Assembly: GCA_963989245.1 (NCBI GenBank)
Contig: OZ022339.1
Coordinates: 91,811,142 to 91,875,141 of the forward strand
Direction: 5' to 3'
DNA length: 64,000 nucleotides
From: Nansenia antarctica
Taxonomy: Eukaryota; Chordata; Actinopteri; Argentiniformes; Microstomatidae
Shown: positions 20,501-28,857 of the stretch, one piece after another
Numbering within the stretch: position 1 is the first letter of the stretch
How the letters are laid out: each line of letters begins with the position of its first letter
Made by a program: the position numbers and the translations under genes
Notes under the pieces: generated by a model
The model's database searches: none
Told to the model about the DNA's origin: nothing
What the model saw: only the letters and a program-made list of their open reading frames with translations

Positions 20501-22539
20501 CATTCCTTGCTCCTTTCGCTGGAGTGAAAAGTGATGGGGAGGTTCTTAAAACAAATACACCCAATGGTTTGTTCAATTCAATAAGATACAGAGTACACCA
20601 GCCAGCTTAGGGCACATTATTGATTCACCGTGTCAAAATCAAAAGGCTGCCCAGACTCTGAGGTCCATGTCTGTGTTTGAACCATCTTATATCATTAAGA
20701 AAGAGGAGAACCGTGAGCCAAAATGCATACAATTATCTAAACATACCAATGGCCAATGACTTCTTTTCTCTTATTCCCAAGGTATTTCGCATCACCTCTT
20801 TCAGACCACGAAAATGCAATGGTTTGATCAAATAAAATACATTTAGTATTCTATTCCACTGCTCTTCAAGTCTGTTGATCTAAATCACAATTACAAAATG
20901 TCCAGGGGCAGTAATTGCTTTCAAGTGAAAAAAATATCATAATACCGTATTTTCCGGACTATAAGTCACACTTTTTTTCATAGTTTGGCTGGTCCTGCGA
21001 CTTATAGTCAGGTGCGACTTATGTCAATATATATATAATTTCATACTGACTGACATGAACCAAGAAGTAAACATTACCGTCTACAGCCGACAGAGGGCGC
21101 TCTGGGCCACTCTGGGCTTGTGACAACTATATGCTGCTGCTATACCCCTGAAGAAGTTATCTAAAACATTAGCTTGTTGAAGCTAAGCAAACGGTAGCTT
21201 GGTGAACTTGCTTACTGGTAACTTGCTTGTTGGACTCGCTGGCTTGTTATGTTCATTTAGCCTATTCAGCCTCCCAGGTATGTTCTTTATGCTATTGTGT
21301 AGCTGAATAACTGTTAATGTGTTACTTTAACATACCAGACTTCTATTCAGCCTGTTGTTCTGTGTGCTATTGTGTAGTTGAATAAACTTGCCTTTCCAGA
21401 TTAAATGTCTGTTCTTGGTCTTGGATTTTGTGAAATATATTTCTAAATAAATGCGACTTATAGTCCAGTGCGACTTATATGTGTTTTTTTCTCTTAATGT
21501 CACATTTTTTGACTGATGCGACTTATACTCCGGAGCGACTTATAGTCCGGAAAATACGGTACCAAAAAGGTAACATAGAAGATTCTAATATTCCTCCAAA
21601 GGAAAGCATGGAAACGAGACTTTCCCTGAGTCTGTTTTAAAAATGATGCAAAGGTTAGTAGTGTCTCAATAGTCTGCAAGCCTGAAGATTGCAGAAGTAG
21701 AGCTCCAGCGCTCCCTACAGGGTAAAACTTACTACTGTTTCCTGGCGCTTGCAGACTGTGTTTGGTGACGGAACACCAGCCTACAGGGAAGATGTCGCGG
21801 GAGTCCTGTTTGCACCAATAATCGAAGGCTCCCCTCCACCCGTCAAACATGACAAACACCTCTTCGCCTTTCACTTCGCCTATGGTAGCAGGGCAGATGA
21901 GGTATGGATTCTTCTTGTCTACAGCCTCCAGCTTCATTCCGGGCTTGAAGTTGTTCTGGGAAGGCCTTGGAGGTTCCTGTCAATGGACAATGATAAAGAC
22001 ACAGAAAACAAATCAACAATGTACAGTGTGTTGCCAAACCCTAAATTGCAATACTTGTAAGGATAAAAGGTATTATCTAATGGTTTGGGTACCTTTTTAA
22101 AAGCGGTTGCTGGTGCCATCTCTGCTCCGTTTAAGGTTCTCAACAGGAACATAGGCCATGAGGATGCATTCATTCGGAACCCTTTCAAACAGAGAGAAGA
22201 CAGTAGCAGGGAGCCATGTGTTAGACAGCTCTGCACCTCTCCATTCCCTCTTCCCTCGGCACAAGGCCTTCATCCCCACCTCCCATGGTACAAGGCCTTC
22301 ATACCCAGTGGTGGCTGCAGCATGTCACCGTTCTTCTCACACGTGCCAATAGGCTGAATGTCAGAGGAGTCCACCAGCCTCCAGAAGTCGTTGGTGTTGT
22401 CGCTGCCGTCCAGACGGAGCCGCAGACGCACACCTGTCATGCCCATCACCGTGGCGATGCATACTGAGGTGGAGTTACGTGGATCATGAGCTTCAAGCTT
22501 CATGCCCACCTTGAAGTCATTGGTGGGTGGAACTCTGGA
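8297..22539 (-). CDS. scml2: Polycomb MBT/SLED/SAM protein, SCML2/SCMH1 type (11 coding exons, N-terminus missing)
   Basis: This is a chromatin protein of the Sex-comb-on-midleg family, which joins PRC1-type Polycomb complexes in the nucleus. Exons in transcript order: 22539-22305, 22181-22093, 21976-21733, 15714-15434, 15241-15127, 14948-14745, 11595-11434, 11180-11055, 10689-10459, 9254-9091 and 8422-8297. All have AG/GT borders and compatible phases, and together give 1977 nt (659 codons with TAG). Residues counted from the first recognised exon: MBT1 about 1-105, MBT2 109-189, a basic linker with KKRGPKPGSK about 190-320, SLED about 322-440, SAM about 580-655. The MBT repeats (NDFKVGMKLEA, DKKNPYLICPATIG), the SLED part (CVYVNKHGN, DHFGPGPVN) and PLSPKL resemble SCML2 more. 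The SAM part (EEVMQFVRDADP) and GPKPGSKRKPR resemble SCMH1. The choice of scml2 over scmh1 is therefore from remembered paralogue features. The first N-terminal exons were not firmly found. Confidence 0.85.
8537..8576. repeat. TG/TA microsatellite
   Basis: A run of TA dinucleotides, preceded by a short TG tract, in the last intron of scml2. Confidence 0.9.
8790..9025. repeat. Fragments of DNA transposon ends
   Basis: CTGTCAATCGATTAAACATT occurs twice (from about 8797 and 8871), as in common fish hAT-type ends. It is followed at 8950-9023 by CCAAAAGAAGAAAACATGCT and TTCACTGTCCCATTACT. The latter recurs at 26400, 40030 and 52345. Confidence 0.5.
9091..9254 (-). CDS. scml2: scml2 exon: start of SAM domain
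   Basis: A 164 nt exon, phase 1 in and phase 0 out (AAACAT|GTAAGT). It encodes SPSTWSIEEVMQFVRDADP, then LAPHAELFRKH. This is the first half of the SAM domain, which self-associates and binds other Polycomb SAM proteins. Confidence 0.93.
9332..10336. mobile_element. hAT-Charlie-like element with a nested hAT
   Basis: Target-site duplications ATCTAGAG lie at 9324-9331 and 10337-10344. The right end GTTGAGAACCACTG and left end TGGTGTTTCTCAAC are the well-known Charlie-type termini, with the left one mutated. It sits in an scml2 intron and is interrupted by another element at 9890-10321. Confidence 0.88.
9890..10321. mobile_element. Nested hAT-like MITE
   Basis: The ends are CAGGGGTGCAAACTGG and AAGTTTGCACCCCTG, which are inverted repeats. 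The flanks share AGTTGA, within the CCAGTTGAGAACC of the host Charlie-like end. The duplication is therefore six clear bases rather than the usual eight. Confidence 0.75.
10459..10689 (-). CDS. scml2: scml2 exon: Ser/Pro/Thr linker
   Basis: A 231 nt exon, phase 1 in and out. It encodes EENSLLKEQHFMDSASNS, MTPRPQTLRSPSEYH, then GTSLRRPSSNPTDL. MDSASN recurs in this part of Scm-family proteins. Otherwise the segment looks disordered and probably carries phosphorylation sites. Confidence 0.85.
11055..11180 (-). CDS. scml2: scml2 exon: Ser/Pro linker with PLSPKL
   Basis: A 126 nt exon, phase 1 in and out, with acceptor CTGTTCCAG and donor GAAG|GTACC. It encodes KEEALEAPSLNRGSKRLSRD, then SPPYAAPLSPKLLRTEAH. 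The motif PLSPKL followed by a basic residue and an acidic stretch is shared with SCML2. Confidence 0.85.
11285..11425. repeat. GACAGACAGGCA-type microsatellite
   Basis: Degenerate tandem repeats of ACAGACAGGCAG and GTATGGACAGAC. They produce long but meaningless Cys/Val- or Asp/Arg-rich frames on both strands. Confidence 0.85.
11434..11595 (-). CDS. scml2: scml2 exon: SLED domain, second half
   Basis: A 162 nt exon, phase 1 in and out. It encodes RTDGGVRLVKLPSASSASF, LRFLETLCGHLQCDNLF and SSQPFS, which completes the SLED domain. The 3.15 kb intron before it holds a 2.6 kb nested transposon. The intron after it starts with a GACAGACAGGCA-type microsatellite that gives several spurious reading frames. 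Confidence 0.92.
12234..13184. mobile_element. piggyBac-like non-autonomous element
   Basis: TTAA lies on both sides (12230-12233 and 13185-13188). The inverted ends are CCTCTTCTTATCCAC and GTGGATAAGAAGAGG. TTAA target duplication is the hallmark of piggyBac-type elements. No transposase frame is seen. Confidence 0.8.
12340..12563 (-). mobile_element. tRNA-derived SINE
   Basis: On the minus strand TGGTCTAGTGGATAG (A box) and GTGAGTTCAAATCC (B box) head the element. It ends with GTAAGTCGCTTTGGATAAAA and GCGTCTGCTAAATG, then an AT-rich tail. This 3' tail is widespread in teleost SINEs and LINEs. Confidence 0.8.
13222..14437 (+). mobile_element. LINE 3' end with reverse transcriptase C-terminus
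   Basis: One open frame of 283 codons (13278-14129) plus adjoining in-frame sequence. It encodes GAPQGTVLAPFLFTLYTSDF, YSDDTAIVACV (the YxDD catalytic box), NPTKTKELVIDFRRSK, KTYKYLGVHLDDKLDW and FYQSVMASILFYAAVCWGG. This is the palm, thumb and C-terminal part of an L2/Rex-like reverse transcriptase. It is 5'-truncated and ends in an AATAAAG/ATAAAAAAT tail. The long intact frame suggests a fairly recent insertion. Confidence 0.88.
14745..14948 (-). CDS. scml2: scml2 exon: SLED domain, first half
   Basis: A 204 nt exon, phase 1 in and out. The acceptor, GGGCACAG, sits next to a TG/CA dinucleotide tract. It encodes CVYVNKHGNCGPHLD, LPDHFGPGPVNAVLQQ, AVQTCLDCAYQPK and GGEVV. This is the Scm-like embedded domain, a DNA-binding domain. 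Its final GAGGTGGTCAGAG joins the next exon to read EVVRVRTDGG. Confidence 0.92.
15127..15241 (-). CDS. scml2: scml2 exon: linker before SLED
   Basis: A 115 nt exon, phase 0 in and phase 1 out, with acceptor TTTTTCCAG and donor ACAG|GTGAAC. It begins RKPRLL, which joins the preceding exon to give GPKPGSK-RKPR, a conserved junction in SCMH1-type proteins. The rest is Ser/Gln-rich and poorly conserved. Confidence 0.85.
15434..15714 (-). CDS. scml2: scml2 exon: proline/basic linker
   Basis: A 281 nt exon, phase 1 in and phase 0 out, after a TTGTTGCAG acceptor. It encodes a low-complexity linker: LPKTLPVLSASPSKPSRRS, a Pro-rich stretch, VRGRRPKKET, an alanine run, and KKRGPKPGSK at the end. The two short basic, AT-hook-like patches fit the nucleic-acid-binding linker known in this family. 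The upstream intron is about 6 kb and filled with transposons. Confidence 0.88.
15715..16330. other. Intronic sequence
   Basis: scml2 intron. I see no gene and no clear repeat. Confidence 0.4.
16331..16640. repeat. Fragment of a DNA element sharing a core with the 27.6-30 kb element
   Basis: GGCCCAATTTATACTTCTGC, followed by GTCGGTCTGCGTCGCGTTGG, resembles a common fish DNA-transposon end. Bases 16471-16515 (TTATGCTTGTTGTAAAGAAA onwards) match the repeated core at 29091, 29300 and 29601. The other end was not found. Confidence 0.45.
16641..18130. other. Intronic sequence with G run
   Basis: No gene is seen. It contains an uninterrupted run of 18 G at 17788-17805 and a short TG tract near 17908. 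Confidence 0.4.
18139..19196. mobile_element. hAT element carrying a LINE 3' end
   Basis: The ends TAGGGGTGCAACGGTTC and GAACCGTTGCACCCCTA are perfect inverted repeats. The duplications CTAGACAC lie at 18131-18138 and 19197-19204. Most of the interior is a minus-strand LINE end, so the original hAT is only a few hundred bases. Confidence 0.93.
18232..19060 (-). mobile_element. 5'-truncated LINE, reverse transcriptase C-terminus
   Basis: The minus strand reads KLKRTVGFLYRFKSCFSLAS, FLSQLDYGDTVYRFA, WPSLSVRRLQHW, FLPNYLGLKFIPI and SYYGPWSWNDLQ, then LKRRLKD near the stop. It is followed by a plus-strand T run (a 3' A tail). This is the C-terminal region typical of L2-like LINEs. It starts abruptly inside the hAT element. 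Confidence 0.85.
19333..20339 (+). mobile_element. hAT element, copy C
   Basis: The ends TAGGGATGTCCCGATC and GATCGGGACATCCCTA have duplications CGTTATAC at 19325-19332 and 20340-20347. It is the sister of copy D (42126-43410). Its centre (19574-19884) is homologous to the core of the TA-flanked elements A and B. No transposase is seen. Confidence 0.93.
20945..21559. mobile_element. TA-flanked MITE, copy E
   Basis: The ends CCGTATTTTCCGGACTATAA and its inverse, TA on both sides, 615 bp. The ends belong to the same group as elements A and B, but the core is unrelated. It contains a CTCF-like CCGACAGAGGGCGCT at 21087-21101. Confidence 0.88.
21733..21976 (-). CDS. scml2: scml2 exon: MBT repeat 2
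   Basis: A 244 nt exon, phase 0 in and phase 1 out, with donor AGTA|GTAAGT. It encodes NNFKPGMKLEAVDKKNPY, ICPATIGEVKGEEV, then FDGWRGAFDYWC and DSRDIFPVGWC. The FDGW, FDYWC and GWC aromatics are the usual cage residues that hold mono- or dimethyl-lysine in this repeat. A TA-flanked MITE ends only 173 bp downstream of the donor. Confidence 0.93.
22093..22181 (-). CDS. scml2: scml2 exon: end of MBT repeat 1
   Basis: An 89 nt exon, phase 1 in and phase 0 out, between a GAAAG acceptor and a GTACCC donor. It encodes FRMNASSWPMFLLRTLNGAEMAP, broken here as FRMNASSWPMFLL then RTLNGAEMAP, and ends in FKK. This is the conserved segment linking MBT1 to MBT2. It lies only 123 bp from the preceding exon. 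Confidence 0.92.
22305..22539 (-). CDS. scml2: scml2 exon: MBT repeat 1, main part
   Basis: The exon starts in phase 0 after a TTTCTAG acceptor and ends in phase 1 at CTGG|GTATGA, giving 78 codons plus one base. It reads PPTNDFKVGMKLEA, then RLRLRLDGSDN, DFWRLVDSSDIQPIG and LQPPLG. These are diagnostic of the first MBT repeat of SCML2/SCMH1. The MBT fold is a methyl-lysine reader module. In this family repeat 2 carries the better-formed binding pocket. Confidence 0.93.
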
Positions 22540-23278
22540 CTAGAAACAACACAGGGGAGGGACATCATCAGAGATGAGGAGAACACTGCTAGGAGTCTGC
22601 ATGGTCCAATACCCACAACTACTAAGTATAGAATGAATGTTTCCTGCTGTTAATCAAGTATACGTGTAGGGCTATGGCACTACAATCCTTGTAACTGTCT
22701 TAACTGTCCGGGGGGTGAAAACAATGATGTACTACACCATATACCAGGGATGCAACCAGGTGAGGGGTGGAAAAGGTGATAGAATAACATTGCAGTGGGG
22801 AAAAACTGTCTAGGGGGTCCAGGAGATATTCTTTACATTTCAACTGCTAAATGCAGTGTTCTGGTGAACAAGAGCAACAGGGAGAAAAGTTCTACTCTAT
22901 TATACCATAAAAAAGGGTCATGGTCGAATAAGAAACGCCAGTTATGTAAGCATTAATGTTGTGACGGGGTGTGCAACAGCCGGTATCAGAACACTTCCAG
23001 CGGTTGTGACAATAAGACAGAGGCCACAGCGGGTCGAGGAAGCATGCAGATATTGCACAACTTGGAGCATTCATGCCTTTATAAAACATATCCCATCCTT
23101 TCTTTTGCGAGGATTCTCCCTGAATCGACTGGATGTCGATGTCCTTGAGTCCTTGTTAATCTCCAGTGTTCTACACACAATATGACGCCTTGGAATTCTG
23201 ATATGTTAAAACACCATGTAATTAGATTTCCCTCAAAATGCTCCTGCATATACAACATTTATTGTAGGTGTTTCACAA
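22540..23278. other. Sequence upstream of the MBT1 exon
   Basis: No gene or repeat recognised. The missing N-terminal scml2 exon was looked for here and not seen. Confidence 0.35.
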
Positions 23279-23293
23279 CCACCAGAGGGCATC
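23279..23293 (+). promoter_or_regulatory. CTCF-like motif
   Basis: CCACCAGAGGGCATC fits the CTCF core consensus in all but one position. Confidence 0.35.
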
Positions 23294-23307
23294 GTTGAGC
23301 AATTTAT

Positions 23308-23496
23308 TTATTGATTTTCCGGAGTGGGGCAGTCCCACTCATATTTTTCTTGATAGACAGTAGAGATTTGACAGTCAGGATGGGTGAGAGAGAGAAGGGA
23401 TGACATGCAGGATATGTCCACGGCCAGAATCAAACCAGGGAACTCTGCGGTTACATGGTCGACGCTTAATGCCTTACGCCACCAAGCGCCCCATCG
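23308..23496 (-). mobile_element. tRNA-derived SINE head
   Basis: Minus strand: GGGGCGCTTGGTGGCGTAAGG (an A-box-like start), then CCTGGTTTGATTCTGGCCG (B box). It continues with AGAGAGAG and a T-rich 3' part. The layout is that of common fish tRNA-SINEs. Confidence 0.6.
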
Positions 23497-23514
23497 TTGA
23501 GCAATGGTGAGTGG

Positions 23515-24190
23515 ATATTGAGAAGGCAATAAAAACTGCCTCCAAGCGGCTGCACTATCTCACGGTCATGGCAAGACACGGTCTACCTGCGGATGACCTC
23601 ATCACCATCTACACCACTCTCATCAGAACGTGTCTGGAATACAGCTCAGTGCTCTTGGTGGGCTGCTCTAAAAAAACAACAGGCTGAGCTAGAGCGAGTC
23701 CAGACACGTGCCTGCAGAATCATCAGAAGGAGAGCTGGTGAGATCTCACAACCCCTACCATCACTCCAGACCAGGAGGGAGGAGGCTGCAGTGAAGCTGG
23801 TCAGGAAAATGCATGACGAGCAACACCCTCTGCACGACCTGCTACCTCCAACACGAGGCAGCTGCACTGCCAGGACACTAAGGAACCAGCACAAGCTGGC
23901 TGAACGAAAGGCCAAGACCAGCAGGCTGGAAAACTCAACCCTTCATACTGCAGTTAGGCTGTACAATGACAGTATCTAGACCCACACAAAACACAGCATG
24001 GCTACCATGACTGCTACCTGCCCTTGCTTTGCCGCCTTGACATTTTTAACCTTACATTTTTAACCTTAAAATTGCTGTGTACGCTGCTAATATTTTTTGT
24101 CATGTATGAATTATCTCTTGTCATGTAAGTTCTGCAGTTTTTCAGTGGGGCCTTGGCTCCAGTGCAAGCATGAATTAATAAAATAAAATA
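23515..24190 (+). mobile_element. LINE 3' end
   Basis: It encodes ASKRLHYLTVMARHGLPADD, LITIYTTLIRTCLEYSS, then after a frameshift in an A run QQAELERVQTRACRIIRR and VKLVRKMHDEQHPLHDLLPP. This is the C-terminus of a non-LTR reverse transcriptase. It ends in repeated AATAAAATAAAATAAAAT, its 3' tail. Confidence 0.8.
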
Positions 24191-25140
24191 AAATCAAAAT
24201 GAGTTGTATATTTAATTTAATTTGTATTATTGTAATTTTGGTAGTAGAAAAAGTTTAAAGATGGTTTGGACGATAGAGAGATTCGCCAGGTAGTTGAAAT
24301 AAAGTGTCTTATTTTAGTAGAGGATACAGTTAGAGATGGTTTAGTTGGTTGATTGGATGGATAGAATGTTAGTTAGATAGATAAGATAAGATTGGGGTAG
24401 TTCAGTGGAGTGGGTAGAGGGTTGGTTGTTGGTTGAGTGGTTGAGAATGGTAGAGTTGGTTGGTTAACTGAATGAGTTAACGTTTTTGTTACAAAAAGCG
24501 TGATAGTTTCAAAAGATTGAAGTTTAAAAAAAGGTAGTTGAAAGGTTACATAGAAATATGGTTGGAATGACAGATAGTATGTTAGAAGATTATAAATAGA
24601 ATGTTAGATAGATAGATAGAATAAGCCTGGGGTAGTTCAGTGGAGTGGATAGAGGGTTGAGCAGACAAGATGTTTCTGTACACGTCAGAATATATTCTGT
24701 TCTTGCTGTCAGAAGTTACATCATCAATTAAGACAAGTTAGCCAGTTCTAGTGGCAACTATACATGTCTTAACATAAACCCAAATACAAAGTCTAGAATC
24801 AATACTAGACAGCTCTCTTATTCCTGCACAAATGATGTGACGGAACACATCTGACTTAACAGAAACCACTGTCAAGCCAATTGTCCCATCATGTATGGTT
24901 ATCCTGAAATAGGGGGACTATGTATAAAAGTATAAGTATATGGACTACAGTGTTTCCTCTATATGCATTAATTCGTGGCGGGCCACTTTGATTCAGGCTG
25001 CGCAACGATTATTAGTTATTATGACCGGAGAACAGAAAAAAAGCAGATTGAAGCTAGATTTAGGCCGCTTTCAGACCTACATTTCGTTACGATTTAGGGT
25101 AAGTTACAATATGTTACAATGTTGCAATTAACCACTGCAA
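24191..25140. other. Low-complexity and repeat fragments
   Basis: GGGGTAGTTCAGTGGAGTGG occurs twice (about 24394 and 24629), with GATA-rich sequence between. 24790-24930 resembles 52040-52240 (GTGACGGAACACA, then TCCTGAAATAGGG), so it is part of a dispersed repeat. No gene. Confidence 0.45.
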
Positions 25141-25149
25141 TCGAGACTG

Positions 25150-25801
25150 AATCGCTCTCAACAGGCGCGCGGCGCGAGGTGACGAGCTTGCAAAACAGTT
25201 TTGTGATAGGTCCGAATTTCGCGGGACATTTCGATTTCAGGAAATCACTCTCCTCTCTCTCTCTCTTCGCCCGGCGCCCGTTCCTTTAATCCCGTATCCT
25301 AATCGAAAATGCAACATCATCAGCGACGACTGTGGTTATTGCATTTACTGCTGTTCTCTGGTTCATGTTCTTATACCAGTGCTCAGTATACGAGTATTTT
25401 AAATGAACATTCGTAATATAGTCTGATGTTCATGGTCAACTAAATCAGCCTATTTTGTGAAACAAATAATGTTCCCGCTAATGGGTTAACCGAGCACCCT
25501 CGCACCTAACGCTAGCTTCAAACTATTCATAGCAATATGCGCGGGGCAAAACAAATCTATTGCCTCTAAAATCATCACGAACAGAACGGCGGAGGTACGG
25601 GTAAGCAGGGCTCATGTCGGTGTCATCAATGGTAAGAGTTGGTTTTCTTTAACTTTTTACCTTGCTGTCGGTTGTTTACCGAATGCTCCATCTGACTGTC
25701 ACACTGTGATTTTACTTGTGTAAACAGTAACGTTAGCCGGTTTTGTGCGTGTAGTCTACTCTCATGTAGCCTACTTCGTATTGATGAGCTGATGATCTTT
25801 C

Positions 25802-25866
<65 letters not shown>

Positions 25867-26200
25867 TTATGTATGTATGTGACTGTCAGTCACAAGTTTA
25901 TATTCTACGGATGTTGTTCAGTGCTGTATGCGTGTTCCCGGTTCCATGTGTACTCTCGTGTACTTCATATTCGATGAGCTGATGATCTTTCTGTGTGTGT
26001 GTGTGTGTGTCATGCGCGTTCCGCATGTTCCGCTGCAGCTGTAGGATATCTTGGTATTTGATCACCTTCTATATAAAATCACCTGCTCGGCTTTAATGAC
26101 TTAACCGCTATTTTAAAATATATATATATTGCCACCCTCTCAACAGGCGCGGGGCGACGCGCTTGCAAAACAGTTTTGTGATTGACAGTTTGGTGAAATT
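25150..26200. repeat. Duplicated segment around a long GT microsatellite
   Basis: (GT)n runs from 25806 to 25864. GATGAGCTGATGATCTTTC with a following GT run occurs at about 25783 and 25972. CTCTCAACAGGCGCG, followed by GCTTGCAAAACAGTTTTGTG, occurs at about 25156 and 26135. The two pairs suggest an old local duplication. Confidence 0.6.
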
Positions 26201-26383
26201 ACGTCGTTGTTTTGAGCGCCAGTGCGCGTTTTATGCACGTGCACGCAGACTTTTTTTTTACCGCGCTATGCATAAAGTATAAAGCGTTTTTTATTGTGAA
26301 TTTGTGAATGGTGAAACCAATATGTCTACACAAATACCATCAAATAGAGATCTCTACTTTAACCTAATAGTACTTGTTTGATT

Positions 26384-26456
26384 TCAAATCCAAACCTTTT
26401 GAGTGTACAGCCAAAAGAAGAACAAATGCTTCTCTGTACAATCCCTGTATATTATC
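26384..26456. repeat. Dispersed MITE end
   Basis: ATCCAAACCTTTTGAGTG, then CCAAAAGAAGAACAAATGCT, similar to copies at 8945-9023, 40020-40090 and 52330-52410. Confidence 0.5.
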
Positions 26457-28280
26457 TGAAGAAATAATGCAAATAATCTAGTTTGTTTTTTTTACGTTTT
26501 TGCATGTCTCTCGCTGTTTCTGTCAGTCCTAATTACTGAATTGGTGTTTAAAGGCTGCGGAAAATTAATAAATATTCCCAATTCGCTAATATGCCTGTCA
26601 TGCTCTATTCGCCTGCACCTGACCATGGGCATCAGATAAACTGAAAGTATCACTCACTTCACTGCTTATGGGGCGGCATTGGCACTTACACAAAAACAGG
26701 CGACAACAGCAAGATCTGGCTCATTTCTGAAAATATATAAGATATTCTACACGGTTGTTGATAGTAACTGAGATGAGCTTTCAAGCAGTCTCTCCACTCT
26801 TCCCAGCGAATGGTTTTCTCCTCTCCTTTACTCTGTAGCACTGTTTTCTAGACTGCTGTTGCTTGCACTCCATGTGTTTTTTCTACTGGTCCTTCCCACG
26901 GAATCTATCATTTCTCACTCCCTTCATTTCTCATCTAATTTGTATTCACAAAATATGTTGAGGGAAAAACACCTGGATGGATTACATACCTGTCGAAAAA
27001 AGCTTGGGGGGGCCGGTGTAGATGACGACTCCTTGAGATACTCCTCCCAACTGAAAGACTCTGAATGAAAACACGTATGAGTAAGTACAATTTCAGTTGA
27101 ACGTTTACATACACCTTAGCCAAATACATTTAATCTCAGTTGTTGTTTTTTTATTACAATTCCTGACATTTAATCCTAGAACATTCCCGTCTTAGAATGC
27201 AAATGGCAGGAATGTCCACCAGAGCTGTTGCCCGTGAATTGAATTTTCATTTCTCTACGATAAGCCGTCTCCAAAGGCGTTTCCGAGAATTGGAATTGGA
27301 AACATCTTTGGAGACCGCTTATAGTAGAGAAATGAACATTCAATTAACAGTCAACAGCTCTGGTGGACATTCCTTGAGTCAGCATGCCAATTGCACGCTC
27401 CCTCAAAACTTGTGACATCTGTGGCATTGTGCTGTGTGATAAGACTGCACATTTTAGAGTGGCCTTTTATTGTGACCACACACCTGTGCAATAATCATGC
27501 TGTCTTATCAGCATCTGGATATGCCACGGTGGATTCAAACAAATTTGTCAACACAATGAGAGAAATAGGCCTTTTGTGTACATAGAAAAAGGCCCAATCC
27601 CGATTACCTTTTCTACCCCTATGGCTCGTTTTCGAGTGTGACTCGATTCGAAGCCAAGGCCTTCGAACAGAGCCACAAGCCATAGGGGTTGAAATCTACC
27701 CCTTTGAATTGGGACAGCCCTTCACGACGTCTACGTCATCAGCAGTGGTTTAAATAGACGCGGTACGGGTGACGCGTTATGTTGCCGGCGAATTCTCACA
27801 TCTCGCAATGCCTTCTTCAGCTGTGTTTATTTCTGTTGCGTGTGCTATAAGCATCTTTTTTCGTTTATTATCAACACACCTGAGAAATCATGGAAGAGGG
27901 ACAACCCTTCAAGACTGATACGTCATCAGGAATATCGTAGAAAAGCATTGACGCTCGCGACTCATTCACAACTTCACTTTTACGCTATCAATCGATCAAA
28001 CAAGTCATCAAATAAAAAAGAACAATGCTTCATTGTCAGACCATGACAGAATAACAGCGCTCTAACCTGTATGAAACCTGCCAGTCTGCACTGATTTAGG
28101 ACAACAGTGCAACAACTTCGCGTGTGAACTTTAGTTAAATTTACGGCGTCATATACCATCAATGGGAAACATGGAAAAATGCATGACTTACATATTTAAT
28201 TTTATGACGTTCCGAAATCCGAAGTGACAGGAACGCTGGAGAAACAGCCGCTGTCCACTGCATTAATTAACTACATGTCC

Positions 28281-28685
28281 TTTTTTTTTTTTTTTTTTTT
28301 TTTTTTCCAGATTTTTTATCCCTTTTTCACCCAATTTGGTAGCCAATTTAACCCAACTTAGCATCCAATTATCCCCTGCCTATTGCATTGGATCCGCCGC
28401 CCGACCCCGTGGCCGGCAGTCCCAGAGGAGGGCGCCAGGCAGACTAGGCTGACTGGCTCCTCGAGCCCAGTACTGTTATTCCGGCACCCCAGGGGGCGGT
28501 GTTGCGCGACGGATCCTAGTCCAGAAATACTCCTATACCCCCCCTCGGAAGCGGCCGGCCAATATGCCGCTTCCCGTGTGCCTCGGCCATTATCTGGATC
28601 TGGCGAGCCGGGATACGAACCCCGGCCCCGGTGGGCAGCATGCACTAGCGGCCAGTGCGTAGACCGCTACACCACCGCGGGGCTA
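28281..28685 (-). mobile_element. tRNA-derived SINE
   Basis: The minus strand begins CCGCGGTGGTGTAGCGGTC (A box), with GGGGTTCGTATCCCGG (B box) about 50 nt on. It ends in a 26-nt A tail, seen as T at 28281-28306. The flanks ACTACATGTCC and ACTACTAATGTCC look like an imperfect target duplication. Confidence 0.8.
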
Positions 28686-28857
28686 ACTACTAATGTCCTT
28701 GATGAGTCTCCCGCTCACTGCCCTCCATCAAAAATGTCACATCCATCAATAATATTACATAATAACAACTGCCGCAATACAATTTATACCACCACGGGGG
28801 GGGGGGGGATTCGCGCCTTTTCATGCACATATCAGCCTGTGGATAGAAAACTTTAGA

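Noticed and set aside
23593..23979. The 128-codon frame as a host gene
   Set aside because: It is the C-terminal part of a non-LTR reverse transcriptase with a frameshift and an AATAAAA-type tail.
26770..26860. Minus-strand RWEEW sequence as the missing scml2 exon before MBT1
   Set aside because: The residues after it do not follow the expected Y-L-K-E-T-G pattern and no good splice sites frame it.
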